A stretch of DNA of 64,000 bases from Glossina fuscipes. Taxonomy: Eukaryota > Arthropoda > Insecta > Diptera > Glossinidae. The DNA is taken from the NCBI RefSeq assembly GCF_014805625.2, contig NW_024003395.1, positions 45,097-109,096 on the forward strand, in the 5' to 3' direction. Of the stretch, positions 56,990 through 64,000 are shown piece after piece. The translations under genes were made by a program, and so were the position numbers. The notes below the pieces were generated by a model that ran no database searches, was not told the DNA's origin, and was given only the letters and a program-made list of their open reading frames with translations. The first letter of the stretch is position 1, and each line of letters starts with the position of its first letter.

Positions 56990-59900
56990 GTGAGTGATAA
57001 AAAATTGTACTAAAGCAACTAAGAAAATTAAGGTTGCTCTTTTGCCGCGAATTTTGCATACGCATCCATCCTACCTCTTAAGTAAATGCATGAAAATGAT
57101 TAAATCTTTAGATAGCTTTTGTGAGGCATCTCACTTAGTCAAATGGAATCATTTTAGCTCTGAATTTTTGCAAGGGTCTCAGCAATGTTACTATGTTTGC
57201 GTGAAAGAGGTCAAAAGTTTTCTATATATAGAAATTTTCAAAGATTTTCACTTTTAGCGGGACCTTTCAGTTCATTGGCAATAGTGTGAATGTCCGTTAG
57301 CACATCAGGACAACTTTTGAATTTCCTTTGTGCGGTTAGGTTAAAATTAATTTTCACGGCAATATTGAGTTTCTTATTTCAAGTTTTGCAATAATGAGAG
57401 CTTGATACAGAACAAGTCGGACAAGGACGGAAAGTCGGACTTAACTAAGGTGACCAAGAATGCCCCGTTGGTCATTGTAAAGATTATAGGCTGTTGCAAA
57501 TAAAAGATATCCGTAATTGAAATGTCATCAATCATGATTCAGTACAGAGACATTTGGTATTGGTTCAAAAATTTATATAGCTATACATGATATGTCCTAT
57601 GATGCCTTTGAAGTGCACTACTGTGGCTTGTTGCAAATGCAAAGACAAAGTTATTGCTCTTTAACACTCGGTTATGGACGAGTACAAAAATGTGCTAACA
57701 ACATTTATGAAGTTATGAAATGATAACACTTAAGCTAATTGAGAAATTCATTATTATTTATTTAAAATTTAGAATCGCTTAACATGTCTATATAAATGAA
57801 GGGCATAAGTGTGAGAATGCTTACGTGTGTTTGTGTGTATTAACGGGAAGACTGTGAATGTGCACGTGGATATGTATAGATACGTTTGTGTGTGTGCGTT
57901 TGATTAAAGGAACAAGGGGGGGCAGATGAGTATATGTCGTCCGAGTCCCTCAATCATTTCAATTAACATGATAATCATTCACAATTTAAAATTGTTTACT
58001 TTATTCTCTGACTTCACTTTTACTATTCGAAGCAACTCAAAAGTTTTTTTTAGTTAATTTTAAAAGCTGACTATTAAGTCGTTCGTTCGTATTCCCAAAT
58101 TCATCTTAATTTTATTACTATATATGATTTATATATATTTCATGAACACTGTCTTTTAGCAAAATGATGTCACTTTGTCTCAAATTGAATAAACAATTTC
58201 CTTTGGAAATTCCTCGAATTCATTGCAGACAATATGCTTTGAATCAAGTACGGTTCTAATATCGACTTCGTGGGTTTATGGACGGAAATCTTATTGTCTT
58301 CATATGACAAAGACTCTCAGTAATTACTAAACAAGTGATTTGCCAGAGCGAACACACATTTCCTAAGGTATATTAATTTTATGATTTCACTTAAAACGAT
58401 CAAAAATATATACATGAGAAGCTTTGTGCTCCCTTTATGGATAAGTAATCCTACGAATAAACAGAATTTTGAGGGATTAAAAAGTACAAGATATTGATTT
58501 TCAATATAATTCCCTAGCGAAAATCTACACCTAATATGGAATTGGTTTTTTTCCTTGCATATATGATAAGCATATGCAGCATCAAACAAAGCAGAAGCAA
58601 AGTAATCGAGATAAGCAAAAGTGCTTCGGAATTTTTACACCATATCTCGCCGTTGATCTCCAAGATGTTTTTCATTCTTGAAGCCCTGCCTTTACTGGGT
58701 ACACTAACCAACCAAGCTCAAGCAAAGGCGAACGGCATCCCACAGCCGATGAATGGTTTCTGTACCCTTCGTTCCGCCCTTTGCCAGTGGCGGATACGCA
58801 TCCAAAATATGAAAGCGCTTATTTCAAGAGCACCCATACGACATTTCGCTGCATTTTTTTCCTCCAAGTAACTACGAGTGTCGTAAACTACTGTGCAAGA
58901 TTTGGATGCAATCCACCATTCAATGTGCTACTGTTTTTGAAAATAGAATTTTCAAAAGCTTTACAATTCCTACAAAGGAAAAACTCGTTGAATGTAGACT
59001 TGGCTTAGGTTTGGTTTTTGTTATGAAATTTTGCATGATGAAAAAATGAGAATGTCGCCGAATACCTAAAGCAAGCAAGTTGTATGTGTGTGCCAAGAAA
59101 AAATTCATATGCATTGCTCGGCAGTGTTCACAAAAGCCCCAGAATAAATGATTAGCATAGACTTGTTCTACGCGACCAAGCAGCAAGAAGAACAGTAAGA
59201 CTGGATTTTAAGGTATACTTTACGTAGGTCAAGCGGTAAAGGTATTTTTTGACAGAATTGCTACCGCAAAAGTCAGTGAGCTTGTATTTTATGATCGTCA
59301 TATAAATCTCACTGGCTCTTGACGTTTAAGAGAAGCCCACTGATAATCAAAGTTTACGAATGGGAAAAAGTATGGATAAAATGAAGAAGAAGATGCATGA
59401 GCATTCCCCTATCAATATTTTTTTTTTTATCATATATATTTTATTAACTCAAGGGATGTCTTCTGTACAGATAGCTATGAAGGTAATGAGGAGGAATTAT
59501 AGACACAGCCGGGACTAAAGAGGCTGCGGAGTCTGCGTGTTCGCCTCGAAGGTGGGACCGTGTAGAACGCTGGAATATGAAACCAACCGATGCATGACTG
59601 GCTGAAATAGATTTTAAACGACGAACTCTCATTCTATATGGATATATTAGCTTCGCTTTGAGAGAAATATCAATCCAAAGAAGAAGGCCCCTGCAATCAA
59701 TGAAAGGTGTAAAAGAAAATTTCTCATATCCTAGTCAGCTTAGGATAAGTGTATGTAGAATTGGATCAATCCCTACCGCAGTTGCTTCTAAATTTTGGGA
59801 TTGGAAATTTGTCTTTTTCTTCGAAAATTTTGAACGGAGGGGAAGGTAAATTTACTCGAAATTAAAACTTGAATTTAAATAGAAGTTATTTTGCAAATCA

Positions 59901-60504
59901 ACTTTAATTTATGAAGTGAATCATTTACTGATTGCATAAATTTAAGTTTGGGAGTTATTTCAAATTCGCAGGGCAGCGTTTAACAGAGTTGCTCGATTGA
60001 GAATGCAGCAAGCTAAACATTTTACGCCCAAGCAAATAGATTAATTTATATGGAGACTGTACTTGGCGAAGATTAATATCATTTTCAAGAGAGATTACTT
60101 CAAATGAAATGTTTCATTAATGAAATGTGTTTCATTGTCTTAATAAAAAAAAAAAAAAAAAAAATCGGCTTAACCTAAAATTATCTTTAATATCATTATA
60201 AAAGAGAAATGGCATAAATTTTTAAATTTAGAAGAAAAAGTTTTCAATTTATAATAGCTAGAGATTATAAATCTATCATTATTATTATGTTTACTTGTTT
60301 CTTTGTCAAGGTTTGGTGTTGGAAATAATATCTGTTTGTTAGACTTTTTAGAAAAATCTTGTATCTATTTATTTATTTTTTTTTAAACTTTTCTCTAAGA
60401 CGCTCTAACACGTTTAACTATCCATTCAACTTTCTTTTGTCAGAAGTTTTTTCTTTATTTATTTTTATTAGTAAACTTTTTTTTCTTTAATTTTGTATGT
60501 GCTC

Positions 60505-60538
60505 GTGTGTGTGTATGTGTGTGTGTGTGTGTGTGTGT
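60505..60538. repeat. (GT)n microsatellite in the filamin intron
   Basis: GTGTGTGTATGTGTGTGTGTGTGTGTGTGTGT, read directly. Confidence 0.95.
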
Positions 60539-61171
60539 AAATTTTACCGTAACGACTTTTTCTGTTTATGATTCATGTTTTTCAGCAATGGACTCATGCA
60601 CTTAACATTATTGGGTAACGCATGCGCAAGCGCATCTCGAAATCATTCGTTCACTGGTGACAGTATTTTGAAGAAATAACAAAAAAAAAAAAATAAGAAG
60701 AAGAAGATGAGAAAGAAACATGTTTAATACATTTTCCTTAGTTTTTTTTCTTTCTTGTTCTTCTTTTCCTCTCTACATTTAATAATATTTCTTTTACATA
60801 TAAATGACAATAATAGTAATGATAGTGACTTTTGTTTGTCTCGTCGCATGAATTATCATCTGCTTCTTTTTCGTTTTCTTGCTTTTCGAAAAGCTTATTG
60901 AGTTGTCAAGTAAATTACTTTAGTGTCCTCAATATTATACATTTTCTACACAAAAATGATTGAGTGACATATTCTGGTGATAATAAGCATTTCACCCAAT
61001 AAGACAGTTACACTTATGTCTATTTTTTTTTTCTTTCTGCTTTTTATTATATATCCGTTTTCAAAGAACGATCGATTAATATTAAAAAGTTGCAACGTGC
61101 ATTACTCATCAATGCTATCGCTAATAGTTTACCGATAAAATCAAATATTTCGACTTTTATAGATTAGTCAC

Positions 61172-61215
61172 TAAGTAAGTAAATAAGTAAGTACGTAAGT
61201 AACTAAGTAAGTAAA
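61172..61215. repeat. (TAAG)n tetranucleotide array in the filamin intron
   Basis: About ten imperfect units (TAAGTAAGTAAATAAGTAAG, then TACGTAAGTAACTAAGTAAGTAA). Each unit resembles a splice donor core (GTAAGT), so it could act as a decoy, but nothing shows that it does. Confidence 0.9.
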
Positions 61216-64000
61216 AGCTCATCAAGTAATTTTGTGGGAAAATCGTATAGCTTGTGTGCTGATATCTTACAAGATAGTCTTATTTATGTTAAACCTCTTT
61301 TAAATACTCTTCCCTTCACCTTATACGATAAGCCGTAATGCGACCAAGTTATGCGAGTTGTGGTTTAACAAGTTTTGTAAAACAAAATTAATGGTAAATT
61401 TTAACACTATCTACATGTGTATACCTCTATGCGGTTTGAGAAAACTATTTTTAGTGTGGGTTTTCCTTTTCTGTTTGTTTTCTTTTTCGTTGTTTTCTTT
61501 CGGTGCTATGCCAAGTTAAATAAAAGCAAATAATAAATATACCTTGGTATTAAGGCGAATGTTCGATATCCATTACCCAAACTCACATAGTTCTACTACA
61601 CCTATGCCCCGAACATACAGTCATTCCTTTTACATAATAGAAAAGCACAATATATCTTGTAAAGCAAATATTAGTCGGCGTACTAATGTCTGCCTGTTCT
61701 AACAGCTCACAAGACCTCGTGTGCGGTAGAAGAAACCTCGAGTCAGTTGATGTCGTTTGGTGGATTAATTCATATGTCTGAAGGTGTTTGCGAATTATTA
61801 AAAAATTCTTATAGTGTATCTAGGCCGAAACGAAATCAATACTCATCAAACTGATAAAGATTGGAAATATCTAGTTTGACGACCACTTCCATTGCTCCTT
61901 AATGATATGCAGGTATAGATAGACCTAAGTGAAAGATTAAAATCCTAAGCCGCTTAAAGTGTTAAACTGATTCGTTCACACATTGACACATGAATCATTT
62001 GTAAACCAATGGTTGGAATAACTCCTCAAACCTCAAAGTTTGTAGCCGTCTGTAAGCCGTTTCTTAGTGACGGTAGCGGCGAGCTTCTTACGCCATTTAC
62101 GGATGGCAAAAACGTATAAATTTTAGAGACTACAAAACTGACGCAATTTGGGATTTATATCTGCAGGCAATTAAAACCTTACATGAAAAGAATTAACATT
62201 CATTTTGATTTCCCAGGAAAAAAGGGCAGTGCAAAAGCAGTGTGCCCTCTGCTTTTAATATGCCCGAGATAGTCTGATTTTCCTGCAGAGCAGTGACGCA
62301 AGTAGCTTTTTCTGCTCCCGTCCAAATATGCAGATATCATTCAAATTGTAAACAGTCCGCCCCAAAAAGATGCTTTTCCTAACAATGATCGGTGTCCATA
62401 TACACTACAATGCCTACATTGATATGATCGATATCTTTTTCTACGTCAGACATAAGAAAGAATGTATATCGGGGATTAGAGCATTCCTTCGCCGGAAAAC
62501 TAAGAGGGAGCGAACGCTGTGATTTTTTGCAATACTTTTTGCAGTAATTGATTAGATAATGCTACTCGTGACATCGGGAAAAGTTATAGTGTTTCAGGTA
62601 GTCTCTGCTGTCATGTGATATCATCCGATTATGTTAACATGCACCTATGATTAGCTAGAGCTAACATGCTTACAACAATGAGGCTTAACATGCATACGAA
62701 AAACATATTTGCATATGGATGCAGTTCAAATAATTTAAAGCGTCAACGGAATATATTTGAAAACGTTCGATTTCTCTTTTTTTCTTTTTTTTTTCTTTTC
62801 TAAAAAAAATGATTATGTGGAGTTTCAATGAAATTTACATAAACACCAACATTTACTTATACATACACACTGAAATTTATGTCATACAAACAATTAGGAA
62901 TTCATTCTAAAAATAAAAAATGCATTCATTCAATCATTCACACTCGTTCAATTACTATATATTTATTATTATTATTTTATTTCTTTTTTTTTTTTGTTGC
63001 ATGAAAAAACACTGTAAGACTTATTATCGCGCTAGAAACCAATACCAAGACAAAAATCTCTAAAACCTCAATTAAATTTTGTGTAAATGTTGTGTGACTG
63101 ACTAATAAATGTATGCAAGAGAAGAGTAAAAAAATTAACAAAAAAAAGCATTAACTTTATTTTATAATTTTTTCTTATTGTAAATTAAATTAAATGACAT
63201 TGACACGTTTATTGCAAAAAAAGTGGCAAAAAAAAAAAAGAAAAAATTTAATAAAATCTTAAGTGTGGAAAAAAATTTTAAAAAAATTTTAATAATAATA
63301 TATATGAATTATAAGAATTTCGTTGATTCCGTAAACAGTTTTAATCACAGCTTATCAAAAACATATAGTTTTGCACTTATATGCTGGTAAACTAAGCAAA
63401 TAAAATTATTTTTATAGTCACTGGCACCAATTGCATGAGAGATATATTAGTTTTGATCATGAGTTTGCGACATTACGATAAATAAAATTAAAACTTAAAG
63501 GTAATGCCTAGACTTAGATTCTTAATCAATTTAGTCATGTCCGGTTGTCCGTTGATTGATTTTTGGCATTCTCAAAGTCGAAAAGATGCTCGGAAAGATG
63601 CTCGAAAAGATTGAGAGTTCAAAAGATACACAGAGCGATTTGAAAAAAAAATTGTTCGTTATGGTCAGAAACACGCCTACAACCGCTTTTAAAAGCGAAC
63701 GAATATTTAAAAAAATTTGCTGATTAACATTTCATAAAACATAGTGTAACAGTTCCATTTGAGAATATAAAAATTATGTTTATTGATCAACTAACGGATC
63801 TGCGATAATCAAAAACCTACTTGAGATAGTCGAAGAAGTACGCAAGAAATCTTCCTTAGTCTCTGTCTAATTTATCATTAAATTTTGTTTAACATAAAAT
63901 CTAAGTCACTTTAAATACGTCGGTCTATCCTTTTGATCATTGCTTGATTTTCCAGAAATCGCGAAAATTAAACTAAAAAAGTAAAATTTGCTTTGTATGC

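Larger units (their letters stand above)
56990..64000 (+). other. cher: Long filamin intron, open at the window end
   Basis: No exon encoding the rest of CH1 (expected to begin with the Asp of NID, then VDCKLKLILGLIW-type sequence) could be found. The intron carries a GT repeat at 60505-60538, an A run at 60143-60163, a TAAG tetranucleotide array at 61172-61215 and several T-rich tracts. Open frames at 58.5-59.2 kb lie on both strands and show no domain. Confidence 0.7.

Noticed and set aside
58317..59186. Several overlapping frames on both strands inside the filamin intron
   Set aside because: They overlap one another, show no recognised motif and lack splice or promoter support.
61172..61215. 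Regular TAAG array considered as a CRISPR-like or regulatory array
   Set aside because: Units are four bases with no spacers; it is a simple tetranucleotide microsatellite in a eukaryotic intron.
1..64000. tRNA, rRNA and small RNA genes
   Set aside because: No tRNA arm pattern or rRNA-like segment was recognised by eye on either strand; a covariance-model scan was not possible.

Overview
The window is AT-rich nuclear DNA of a higher (brachyceran, very probably cyclorrhaphan) fly. The grounds are the proteins (a Tweedle cuticle protein, fly-type S1A chymotrypsin-like proteases, and a filamin/cheerio actin-binding exon almost without change), the short GT-AG introns, fly core-promoter motifs (TATA, Inr, MTE/DPE) and mariner fossils. 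The species cannot be fixed from sequence alone; the base composition and repeat style would suit a calyptrate such as a tsetse fly, or a tephritid, but that is a guess. In Drosophila melanogaster cher lies on 3R, so the block is probably Muller element E.

Layout. 1-8.9 kb: non-coding, with a decayed mariner near 4.9-5.4 kb and decayed dispersed repeats near 3.0-3.3 and 8.0-8.8 kb. 8.96-11.38 kb (+): a four-exon secreted or membrane-anchored alpha-carbonic anhydrase whose signal-peptide exon carries an in-frame TGA. 15.28-16.32 kb (+): a two-exon Tweedle (DUF243) cuticle-protein gene with a five-codon first exon. 17.7-36.0 kb (-): a tandem cluster of seven intronless chymotrypsin-like S1A genes. 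Five keep the catalytic triad, one (23.7-24.5 kb) is an intact pseudoprotease (His to Ser, Ser to Thr, activation site lost), and one (35.2-36.0 kb) is a pseudogene. The last three copies, and less clearly the one before, come from recent duplications of a 2.4-3.5 kb unit that includes intergenic DNA. 36-52.6 kb: about 16 kb with no supportable gene, holding decayed transposons and microsatellites. 52.6 kb to the end (+): a TATA-less Inr/MTE/DPE promoter and likely 5' UTR, then the first coding exons of filamin (cher), whose following intron runs past the window end (more than 7 kb).

How the genes work together. The proteases form one family with a shared architecture: secretion signal, short propeptide, extra cysteine pair, and a Gly189/Asp226 specificity pocket like brachyurins and fire-ant chymotrypsin. 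They are probably gut digestive enzymes, with one non-catalytic derivative. Carbonic anhydrase, Tweedle and filamin are neighbours without an obvious functional link. I did not find an undescribed multi-gene system; the points worth a second look are the pseudoprotease, the in-frame TGA in the carbonic anhydrase, the cluster-wide cysteine pair, the decaying promoters along the duplicated array and the 5' structure of filamin.
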